Of a stretch of 64,000 nucleotides of DNA, positions 51,081 through 61,237 are shown piece after piece. Both the position numbers and the translations under genes were made by a program. Under the pieces are notes generated by a model. That model saw nothing but the letters and a program-made list of their open reading frames with translations. It did not search any database and was not told the origin of the DNA. Positions within the stretch are counted from its first letter, which is position 1. Each line of letters opens with the position of its first letter. The DNA is from Physcomitrium patens (taxonomy: Eukaryota > Streptophyta > Bryopsida > Funariales > Funariaceae), in NCBI RefSeq assembly GCF_000002425.4, contig NC_037253.1, positions 13,741,421 through 13,805,420 on the forward strand, in the 5' to 3' direction.

Positions 51081-52965
51081 CTTAAGTTGTTATATGTACA
51101 TCTATTATGTCTATATACATATCTAAGACTTTTGATTGGTTCATCTAGATTCTTTTATCTTAACCTTGTGCAGATTCCAATCTCCCTTCTTTTCTTCATT
51201 TTTTCTATATAAGTCTTAGCTCTCTTTCTTTCTTCAATGCAAGTCTTAATTCTTGTCCTTCTTTTGCTTGCCTTAATGTAGGTCTTTGTCCCCTCTATCT
51301 TTTTATTGCTCTAGTGCAAGTTTTGGTCCCTTCTTCCCTCTCTTCCTTGTTAAAGACTAGGACTTGTACTATTGTCTTATAACATGGCCATTAGATGAAA
51401 GAAGAAAGGATATATTATATTATAGAGGAGCTTAAATGAAAATATTTTGAAAAATTATCTTAGAAATATATAAAATAGACAAGGAAGTACTAAAAATTGA
51501 TAAGTATTAATACTACTTGCTTGTAAAAGAGGCTTCTACTTACTTTGTAAGACCATAAATTTAAAATAAAAAATAAAAAAATTAAAGAAATTAAATCATA
51601 TAGATTTCTTTAAAAAAAAGTTAAGAATAGGTTTTAGTAAAATTTATTCTAAAAAACCAAGAATTGATACCCAAAGAAGACTTGTTGTGAATCAAGATCA
51701 AAATCAAATCTTGAGGTACAAAATAACACATCTATGGCAATTTAAGGATTCTTTGGTTATTTAAAGAGTGGTATTTGAGAGTAAATTGGTGAGAGATTTT
51801 TTTGGGGGTTGGTTTTATGTGATATGGAGACATAGTGAGTTATTGAGGGCTTTCCAAATTAAAAGATGTATTCAATGGTTTTGGACTTTGAGTATTTATA
51901 GGTGAAAGTGTAGAAGTTTTTTATTATGATTGTCTTCAATATATTAGAATAAATTAATATCAATCAAAAAATTAGATTGAAGGATATGAGAGTTTTATTG
52001 GATCAAGTTCTCAAAAATTTGAAATTTATGATTACTAAGGATTTTTACAATCTTGAAAAATCTACCAGTTTGATTGATAAGAAAATTAGAAAGAAAAGTC
52101 TAGATATAAAAATTTATACATTAGCCAATTTTTAAAGAAATTTAACTATTTAATAAGAAAAAATTGTTGCTAAAAGATCAACATGTAGGTTAGAGAAGAA
52201 AGGTGGCTAAAATCTAAGAAATTTAGGAGCTATTTCTTTTTATTAATGTATTAATTTATTTCAAATTTTATATGCTTGTTAATAAAGATGTTAATTTTGT
52301 TTAGGATTTGGTTAGAATTTTACTAGAATTTGATTACTGTTGGTTTAGAATTTTATTAGAATTTGGTTAAGATTTGGTTAGAGTTGATTTAGGATTTAAT
52401 TAGAATTTAAGGTTTGATTAGAATTTAATTAGAATCGGTTTAGGATTTCATTAAAAAAAATTTAAGATTACATTAGGATTTATATAGGATTTATTTAAGG
52501 TTTTTATTTTTAATATTTTAAAAATATTTTTTAAGATTAATTTATAATTTTTTTATATTTCTTTAGTAATTTCTTTAAGACTTCTTTTGGATTTGATTAA
52601 AGATGGATTAGAATTTGGTTAGAATTCTATTAGAGTTGTTAGGACTTTCTTGTTGTAAATTCTATTTTATCTTGTAAAGTCAAGTGCCCAATTCATTCTC
52701 AAGCACACTTCACAATATATGACAGTGCTTAGACAAAGAAGAGAAGAAAGGAGATTTGGACCAATGTCAAGAAAAGCAAGAGAAGTGGGACTTGTGCCAA
52801 GGCAAGAGAGAGAAAGAAAGGGATAGAGACTTGCACTAGGATAAAGAAAAAAAAAAAAAAAAAAAAAAAATCTAGATAAGCCAATCAAAAATATTGGGTG
52901 TATGTATAGATATGATGGATGTAAATATAACAACTTGGGATGTGCTTGTAGCTTGAGCCATATCT
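51070..52965. mobile_element. Foldback-like DNA element 2, split by an LTR-like repeat
   Basis: The left arm (about 51,080-51,377) pairs with the reverse complement of 52,723-52,965: AAGTTGTTATAT, then TTTTGATTGG and CTAGAT blocks, then the TGCAAGTCT / CTTTCTTT subrepeats. The right end reads CTTGTAGCTTGAGCC, matching the CTCAAGCC end of element 1. Between the arms lies the LTR-like repeat 51,378-52,722, so it inserted into this element. A run of about 24 A is in the right arm at about 52,846-52,869. Confidence 0.55.
51378..52722 (+). mobile_element. LTR-like repeat (solo LTR candidate), copy 2, inside foldback element 2
   Basis: Aligns along its length with 37,392-38,885, including both ends (ATAACATGG start, ATATGACA end). 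It has no coding capacity. Candidate 5-bp flanks GTCTT and GTGCT differ at one position and could be a decayed target duplication. AAGATT/TTAGGATTT-type short repeats fill the second half (52,300-52,640). Confidence 0.6.
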
Positions 52966-53257
52966 ATCTATCTATATATATATATATATATATATATAGA
53001 TGGTATTGCTAATGCAACCACAATTTTTAGTATGACAATCACAATTTTTATTACTACTACCACAACTTGCCATCTATTCAATACATTTCTTTAGTTTTAT
53101 TTATTATAATAAAATAATTATCATAAATTATAGTATTTTTTTTTATGTATGTATATATATATATACACAGTGTTTTTTTATTTTAGTGAAAAATATTGAA
53201 ATTTTCAATAATTTTTTTTCATGGTAATATTAAAAACAATGTTGGCATTAGGAACAA

Positions 53258-53292
<35 letters not shown>

Positions 53293-53938
53293 GACATTAA
53301 AATTTGGCATTAGGAACAACTCATAATTTTACCATTATGTGCTTTTGAAGAAATTAGAGAAAGGATTTAAGTTGATGAAACCAAAGATGAGATCTTTCCA
53401 TAGATGGCATGTTTTTGAATTGTTTGGATGGTTGTACTTGCATGGGAGCAACTTTTAGAATTAATTTTAAATAAAAGGCATTGACATGGTAGAGTACTTG
53501 TCTTGCCAATTTTACAGCAAAAATGAGTGGCATTGAAATTTTTTTCCATTAAAATATGGAGGCATTATACATGGTATATAGTAAAAAGTTGACATTGTCA
53601 AGGATAATCAGACCATGGAATAAGGTTGTACTATACATCTAGTCTGGAACAAGTGAGGTGGTAGTATTAAAATTTGTAGCGTAATTTTTAGCTTGTTCTC
53701 ATCATTTTCTGCCCGTCTTATTTATTGGATAATAATATTAAAAGATGTATGCATGTGAATTGTGTAAGGGCATGTAAAATTACTTGGTAATAATAAATGA
53801 AATTAAATCTATTATTGATACTTTTGCAGAAATAAGTTTATTTTTTGAATTTAAAAATAAAGAGAAAATTATGTTATTATCATTTCTGTAATTGTATGAA
53901 TTAGGAATATATATAATTATAAAAATATATATAATTAT

Positions 53939-53974
<36 letters not shown>

Positions 53975-54064
53975 GAGATAAATTAAACTCTTTGATAATA
54001 TATGAGTTGATAGTGCATATATTTATAGTATGGTAATAACATATAATCATTCTTTTAGCCTATA

Positions 54065-54099
<35 letters not shown>

Positions 54100-54504
54100 T
54101 GAAAAAATTAAAATAAAAATGTTAATAAAATTCTACTGTTTGTAAATAAATATAAATAAGTAAATTATACAGTGTAAAAATTTGTCAAAATTATAGAAAT
54201 GTTTTGTTATTGTCATCACAAATCACCATCATGCAACAGGTCAAGAATGATTTTAACATAATGGTATACTACTGCTGGAAATTACTAAGCTATGTTTAAA
54301 ATAACTTTCGTGTGTTAGTGTTGTTGTCATAAAAGCTCTTTTTCTCCTGTTTCTCTGATTTCAGCAGTTTCACGTATTTTGTAATTCCATACTAAATACA
54401 ACTTATTTCGTGACGTTTAATAACATTCAGTTTCCCGAGTTTAGGATTTTTGATTTATTACTATCTGTAAACACACTTTTGTTTGTAACATTGTCTTGTT
54501 CATT
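52966..54504. other. AT-rich DNA with many TA microsatellites
   Basis: No gene seen. TA runs lie at about 52,976-52,996, 53,152-53,164, 53,262-53,288, 53,943-53,971 and 54,068-54,094. A 16-bp block (GGCATTAGGAACAACT) occurs on both sides of the 53,262-53,288 run. Composition returns to gene-like levels after about 54,480. Confidence 0.55.
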
Positions 54505-54957
54505 GGTCCAAGGGGTTTGATGCCCAATCCCAAGGCAGGGACCGTTACCACTGACGTCACTAGTGTACGTACCTGAATTCCTTGAACTTCTCTGAACACG
54601 TATGTAAGTTGTTTTGCTGTGAATATTGCTGAGATTAGCGATTGATTTTCCTTCTTTAATTTTTTTAAAAAAACTAAGTCATTAATCTGTTATTATATGT
54701 ATTTCCTTGCGATTTACTAGGTTGGACTGACCACTCCTTATAGACAGTATATGTACCTGATGTTTTTCACGAGCTGAACAAGGATGTGAACGCACACACA
54801 GCACTAACAAGCACTTGTAAACCTCTTGCAGGCCATCGGAGAATTCAAGGCGGGTAAAGTGGAGTACCGAGCGGACAAGACCGGTATCGTCCATGTGCGG
54901 TTCGGCAAATCCGATTTCTCGGCAGATGATCTTCTGGAGAATCTAATCGCCGTTGTG
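54505..54957 (+). pseudogene. Two-exon remnant of plastid ribosomal protein uL1 (L1)
   Basis: The first piece (54,505-54,564) reads GPRGLMPNPKAGTVTTDVTS, the conserved uL1 core. After a 267-bp intron with GT and AG ends, the second piece (54,832-54,957) reads [20 protein letters not shown] and on to LLENLIAVV. The two join in phase and correspond to consecutive parts of bacterial/plastid L1, an rRNA-binding protein of the 50S stalk. Nothing resembling the N-terminal two thirds or the C-terminal end (KGVYWKS region) is visible nearby, and no acceptor precedes the first piece, so this is a fragment. Both exons are undamaged and much less AT-rich than the DNA to the left, so truncation looks recent. 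Confidence 0.72.
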
Positions 54958-55695
54958 GTACAGTTCGCTGACTAAAACCACCTCTTGCATTTTTTGAGAT
55001 GGGTTTTCTTTTTTCTCTTCATGTGTCATTGATTTATGACGATGTTGATTTGTATCTATTGTTCAAGCTACTGCATGTATGTGAACAGACAAACTTGCTC
55101 CAACCCAAAGAAATAGAAAAATTCCAGCTGATAGGTGACGAATTATCATCCAATTAAAATGCTCACTTTATTGAAAGATTGAGTAAAAATGTTCGTGTAA
55201 ACAGCCATAAAGTGGTTTAAACAGCCTTCAAAATTATGCTTTTCTCCTACGCATTTGCGAAGATCCTTGTGATCAAGAATAGCCTTGTTTGGTATTGATC
55301 ATTTGATACTAGACATGGATTGAGGCCGAGTAAAGCTGAGAAAGGGATCCACAACGTCAATTTCTATGAAACACATAGAGAAATCGTCTACGTTTAATGA
55401 CAACCAACAGGCCCGAACTCATAGACACGGCTGCGGTTTTTATTGACCGAATAACCTCGAGAACCACCAGCCACCTCGTGCTGATGATCCGTGGTTGTTT
55501 CCTTCTCTCTGGACTTCAAAAATAGATGCAAAATAATGAAAGACCATGGCGAAGGTAAAGTTAGAGCTGTAGCAGCTGTAGAAATTAGTACCCTAGGTTG
55601 TACTCCAAACAGGGCGTCAAAGCTAGTGCCTACTCAAGGCGCACCATGAGACTGAAGCCAGATGTTTCATATGTTACACTCAATTAGTTATCCGC
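54958..55695. other. Region between the uL1 remnant and the IST1-like gene
   Basis: No coding region. A likely GT donor (GTACAG) follows the uL1 piece, but no further uL1 exon was found. The right part, next to the IST1 stop, is presumably its 3' UTR. Confidence 0.5.
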
Positions 55696-58600
55696 CTACC
55701 TTTTACCGAAGATTCGAATTAAATCATCCATGTTTGGAGGTTTGAGATACGTGGGTTTAGCTCGGGGCTCATTATCTGGCTTTCTTTCAGATTCCTTCGG
55801 AGTAGCCACTGCTGGCGGGTTCGACCCTTGCGCAGAACCAGTAGATTTGTGTGATGGCACACGCCCATTATTAGAATGAGATGATTCTCCATGCCTTCCA
55901 AGCTTTGCCTGTGGACCTGGTTTGTCTCTTCCCGGTGAAGTATTTTTGGTGGAGCGAAGTTCGTCATCATCAGAACTGGAAAAGTCATCAGACTCAAGGT
56001 ACTGCTTAGACCTATCTACATATGAGTTCTGCTGTCGGGAACCCCGACTCTTGTCTGAACGATCCTCGTCTGGCCTAACTGCCACTAGTCGCCCAGATGA
56101 GCTCCCGGTGCGTGGAAGGACATCAAATTCATCACGATGTCGGGTTGCTGAGTATTTGTCGCGCTCCACACTTTCCATCGGAAAACTCTGCCGCTTATCC
56201 AACTCCACACCCTCCTTCCCCTGGCGCACTGGACGGGGACCCATCTGGTCGTCTGCAGCTCGTCCGTTTCTGTCTCTCTCCTTCCTATCTCGCATTGACG
56301 TAGGGTCCCTACTGTTCCTTGGAACTTCAGAATATCCTAAGTCATCTCCAACCTGTCCTTTCCCACGATAGTCATCATAATCAGAACGGGGAAAAGAATT
56401 TTTCTTTTTATGTGCATATCTTGATCCTTTGGCGATCCTTCGGTTACGATCACGATCATCCACTTCATCTCCAGACTCTGAAGACCTATACTCCGTATTA
56501 AGAACAGGTTTTCGAGGGCTGTCGAATCTTGCTTCGGACTTTCCAACACTACCTTCCGAACCATGCACTGAATGAGCTTTCTGCGACGTACCAACAGGTT
56601 TCCTATTTGGAGAATCACGAGGGCTGTCGAATCTTGCTTCAGACTTTCCAACACTACCAACTCTCCGGTCATTACCTTCCGAACCATGCACTGAATGAGC
56701 TTTCTGAGATGCACCAACAGGTTTCCTATTTGGAGAATCACGAGGGCTGTCGAATCTTGCTTCAGACTTTCCAACACTACCAACTCTCCGGTCATTACCT
56801 TCCGAACCATGCACTGAATGAGCTTTCTGAGATGCACCAACAGGTTTCCTATTTGGAGAATCACGAGGGCTGTCGAATCTTGCCTCGGACTTTCCAACAA
56901 TACCAACTCTCCGGTCGCTGCCTTCCGAACCATGCACTGAATGAGCTTTCTGCGATGTACCAACAGGTTTGCTATTTGGAGAATCACGTCCTGATCCCTC
57001 ATGCTTATCTGCAGGTTTTTTAAGGCTTCCGTCGGGACCAGATGTAGTCTTGATATTGGTTACCCAATCATCCTCATGAGAAATACGATCTGACCAATGG
57101 GTTGCTTTACTTCTATTTACACCTTTTCCTTCAGCACCCAAATTCTCCGTGTGATCATTTTCCTTCTGTTCGTACAAAGAACTCTCACCTCCGACATATT
57201 TCGCCGAACCAGTCTGATCCCAAGAACTATTTTTCCCAATCATACCACCAGAGTGACGCCTTGAGGTATCCACAAATTGATGCACTGAGGAAGCAGGAAA
57301 AATATCCGATTCTCGCCTTGAATTCCAGCTGGATTGACCTTCCATTTTCCTTGAGTTCGAATCGACGCGAATGTCATCGCTGAACGAATCCTCTGACCCC
57401 GCTTGCATTCTCCCAGGAGGATTAGCAAGAGGAGCTTCTCTGCCTGGAGCACCACTACCCATTGAACTTGGTCTCGCTTGTGTTCTCCCAGGAGGATTAG
57501 CAAGAGGAGCTTCTCTGCTAGGGTCACTACTGCTCAAAGAACTTGTCCGACGCTCCTCTGAGCTTGCATGCATTCCTCCGGCAGGATTACCAGGAGGAGC
57601 TTCTCTGCTTGGGTCACCACTGGCTACTGAAACTGTCCGAACACTACTGCCCGTTGAACCTGGTCTCGCTTGCATTTTCCCAGGAGGATTAGGAAGCAGA
57701 GCTTCTTTGCTCGGGACCCTGCTGTACACTAAACCTGTCCGACGCTCCTCTGAGCTCGCCTGCATTCCTTCGCGAGGATTAACAGGAGGAGGTTCTCTAC
57801 TCTGGACACTACTGCCCACTGAACCTGCTCGAAGATCCTCTTGCTTCGATTTTATTCGACCAGAAGAATCAGGAAGAGGAGCTTCTCCGTTAAGGCCACC
57901 ACTGCCCACTGAACTTGATTGAAGATCCTCGATTGGGCCTGCCGACATGGTCGCCGGTGCCACCAGACCAGGAGCTGGATTCCACTCCACATTATGGTCA
58001 GATGCTATTTCTTTCATTACCTTGAACTTTGCTGCTTCTGTCACAGGATTCACTAATAGCTTCTCAACGACCTGCAAACCCATCATGGTATCAGTAAAAC
58101 TACGATATGGTATAAATGCAAAATAAAACTCGACGCACTCCAGAAGCAGCATCGATCTACTCACAGCCAATGAGGGGACCACCGTTACAAACTTAAACGA
58201 ACATAAGTTACCGCCATTTAACTATCGATAAGAAAACAAACCAAATGCAGTCATAAGAAATTTGCAAATTCCGTTATGAGCGATGCGTATTACTACAACT
58301 TCAGCATGTGAATTAATTCACCTTCACATCCACCCCGCACCCTTGGCGCAATTCAATTGCGGTTGTTACAAACTCTTCACCATATTTATCTACAAACATA
58401 GGATGGAGCTGGGAAAAATCCACTAGCTCAGTGCGCTTAGAGGATGCATATAGTAAGGTTGATATGTCACCCTTAATGCCTGAAGGGCAGGTCCTGTAAG
58501 CACACCCGAATCACCAAACAAATGAACAATTTGAATTGCTACTCTGGTTAATCCAAATAAGTAGAAGAGGGACATGTCGTGCTTGAGGAACACTTATGCT

Positions 58601-59409
58601 GGTCAAGAAAAGACTCACACAAAACGAACATGGAGCCTGGTTGAATGGCAGGGAACTTACTCCTGAGAATCGATGCTCGACATTTGACTCGATATTCGTT
58701 CGGCACACGCAGTAAGCAATTCATAAGCTTCAATAAGATTCTTCTCCCTAATGATTTCCTCTACCTGTAACCACCAATTTCAATCATGAGCACCACAGTT
58801 GGAGAAACTTCGTAATTCGAAGGCAAGCTTGAAACGGTCGCAGCGTCGGCTAGTGCCCATCTTAGCGGCCACAAACCCATGATTGTTGACATAAAGTAAG
58901 AAAAGACGAACCCGTGATCGAGCACTGTCCTCATTACCGGCCTTCAATAAGCCGGCAACTTCTTTCCCAGTATCTGCAATGCAGTCAAGTTTTTTGTTGC
59001 AGAATCTCTTCATTCGAGAGGATCCCATTCGAAGTTGAGTTTTGCTGCAATAATACACGGGATCAAAGGAAATGCTGAAGTCAGCCAACAACCAAAGAGC
59101 AGTGTTTTAAATGCATCATGGACATGGATTTGCTCAAGTCTTTTACACAGAGACGTAAAATTCTATTGTGCAAATTATGACTCTAATCTTTACCCTGATT
59201 CTAAACGGAAACTAATCTGCAATGACCCCATTACAACAGCCTCAGGACTTGAGACGTCTTTAACACAGAGAAATAAATGTAAGCAATTAATAGGTAGATA
59301 AATAAATAAATGAATAAACAAATTGTAGATAATGTCTTCAGAGTGCCCTAATACTCGCCCAATCTTACCATTTTGAGGCCTGGAAGCCGCCTCTGCCATG
59401 AGAACTCAT
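55696..59409 (-). CDS. IST1-like ESCRT-III regulator with long repetitive tail
   Basis: Exons (transcript order): 59,409-59,369, 59,044-58,912, 58,764-58,661, 58,493-58,322, 58,071-55,696; phases match, 941 residues. The start at 59,409 is chosen because it gives GFQASKCKTQLRM, matching the family GFKAAKCKT start; the ATG at 59,399 is out of frame with exon 2. Residues about 8-182 are the IST1 domain (landmarks SARSRVEEIIRE, ETCPSGIKGDIS, KYGEEFVTTAIEL, EIASDHNVEWNP). IST1 binds ESCRT-III and controls Vps4 in endosomal sorting. Residues 183 to about 920 are predicted disordered, rich in Ser, Arg, Pro and Gly, with two repeat arrays, and the protein ends in PPNMDDLIRIFGKR, a compact hydrophobic terminus that could be a docking motif. 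Family members with a canonical short tail are under half this length. Function in this plant is inferred from the domain. Confidence 0.9.
56516..56989 (-). repeat. Four in-frame tandem repeats in the IST1-like tail
   Basis: Units start at 56,516, 56,621, 56,744 and 56,867. Three are 123 bp (41 codons) and one is 105 bp. Each encodes RDSPNRKPVG, then QKAHSVHGSEG, then VGKSEARFDSP. The middle two units appear identical in DNA, so expansion is recent and copy number may vary between strains. A second, more diverged array of roughly 30-residue units (REAPLANPPG type) lies nearer the N-terminus, at about 57,400-57,900. Confidence 0.9.
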
Positions 59410-61237
59410 TTTCGAAAAATCCTCGTTTCCTCCCTCCTCCCAACCACTTCAGGTTCGAAAACAGTCCTCAGAGCAAGTGAAAACCGCGAATTTCTAGGTC
59501 TGTGGAAGAAAATCTAGATGAAAGAGAAAAATCACCAGTTCTTTTCAACTGCTCAAATAATTCTCAGTTTTTCAAAAATAAAATCTGATTAGCTTGTTTG
59601 CAACAGATGGCCACGCATCTTCAAGTCGGTAACGTCTATCCTGGTAAACTCTAATTGCCTCACTAATAACGTCTATCCTGGTAAACTCACTAATAACCTA
59701 AAACAAATACATCAAACCAGCGATCTAATCCACACATAACGCTGTCCCTTCTCGGTCAAATCTGCACATTCCATCAAAACATCTCAAACAACGTTCTCCC
59801 ACAATATTCACCAACCACCACACAATCTTCATGTCGCACCATCAAGAATTATTACTATACAATCCCTATGTGTTTCACTCCAGGATCCAGGCCCACAACT
59901 TCAAATCCCGTTCAACACGACTACTTCTCAGACGCAGACACTTCAACAGAAATCCAGTCAACCCAAACACCGCCCATGGTCACAATCTCACCACACCTAC
60001 CACTTTCCAACAAGTGTCGCGAAAGTAACGAAACCGCTATCCAACTCACCTGCGTGGATTGTGAGGGAACAAACCTCGCTCTTCCCATTGCTATTCTCTC
60101 ACAACACTGGTTTGAGCCGCTGCGAGAGGATACTGGAAGCTGAGGAAGACAGGGACAAAAGGAGATTCACTTCTCCCTGCGGTGTCCCCCTACAACCCCC
60201 GCCGATTGCTCGCTTTCGAGGTGAACAGCCAAAGGGGGTTTGAAAGCGTTACCAGACGTGTTACCGACTTGCAGCCCAGAATCATGGCATGAACAGCTGT
60301 ATCGGACGTCACTGGGCAGGGAAATAGACCTCCCCCATCTTTCGCGTCCACCGAGGGCTTTACTATAAAAAGCGCACCTCGCCTCTCTGGCCCACCTACC
60401 CCGCGAAGCTCTCACCAGTTCTTCGAAACCGTCGATGGCTGGAATATCGCCCTTCTTCCCATGATGCATAGTGGGAATTTGGTGGATTAAATCGATGGTC
60501 TAACTATGTCCCGGCGGCTAAAGTCGTCACTGGGTGATGGGGGCTGCAGAGATTCATACCTGACCCCACAGCCTGCTGAAGCTTGGGAGCCGGTTGTGTT
60601 TGTAGCTCACTCGGTTTATGCGGCCTGCAAGCGCGGCGCTCCAAGGTTGGTGGGATTGAGGGGGTTCGACGATCACAGCGGCAACGGGGGAAAAAGGGAT
60701 TTTCGACAAGCGATCTCACATGAGACATGACTATGTGATATTGATATCAAGGAAGCAGAAGTAATAGAAATTTCGAACAGTGTACCTTGCATGAGACAGA
60801 AATCAGCACTACATTCTCGTGAGTTAGGAAGGTGAGAAAACTGACATTTCATGAGGCATGATAAGGAGAAGAAGCATACTATGTTTTGCTTAGATTAGCA
60901 TACCACACAATGCAGACAAGTGGTATTATTTCCTGAGAGCACGCTGTTTGCAATACATCAATCTGTTTTGAAAGGGCCAATATTCCGGCCATTGTGATAT
61001 CAGAAGGACCACAATCCCATAGACGAAGATGCAGAAAACTATGGCTGATCTGGATCCATAAGTCGGTTACTTTCTTTCCATTTTCCCTCTAACAACTCCT
61101 GCGCATCAGTTATTCTCACATACACACATTCAACCTTCAACCTTTCGGCGACATTCAGCTGATTTCTGTTAATCAGAGAACAATATTTTCTCTACCAAGC
61201 AATTATTTCCACACATCCATATTTCACTTGGGTTCTA
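59410..61237. promoter_or_regulatory. Promoter/leader region of the IST1-like gene and 3' flank of the GATL-like gene
   Basis: Tandem minus-strand genes border this 1.8 kb. No coding region is supported. A 22-bp direct repeat (TAACGTCTATCCTGGTAAAC core) lies at 59,630-59,651 and 59,667-59,688. The stretch 60,150-60,700 is the most GC-rich and is a reasonable place for the IST1 promoter. A TATAAAAA at 60,364-60,371 points right, away from IST1. The 100-codon minus frame at 60,167-60,469 is unrecognised. Confidence 0.45.

Noticed and set aside
56337-57023. Long frames on both strands overlapping the IST1 repeat region
   Set aside because: They are out-of-frame shadows created by the 123-bp repeat unit, whose length is a multiple of three.
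57371-57922. 183-codon plus-strand frame
   Set aside because: Antisense shadow of the second repeat array in the IST1-like tail.
60364-60371. TATAAAAA on the plus strand
   Set aside because: No plus-strand gene follows; kept only as a note in the upstream-region entry.
60167-60469. 100-codon minus-strand frame upstream of the IST1-like gene
   Set aside because: No similarity; lies in GC-rich presumed promoter/leader DNA where chance open frames are common.
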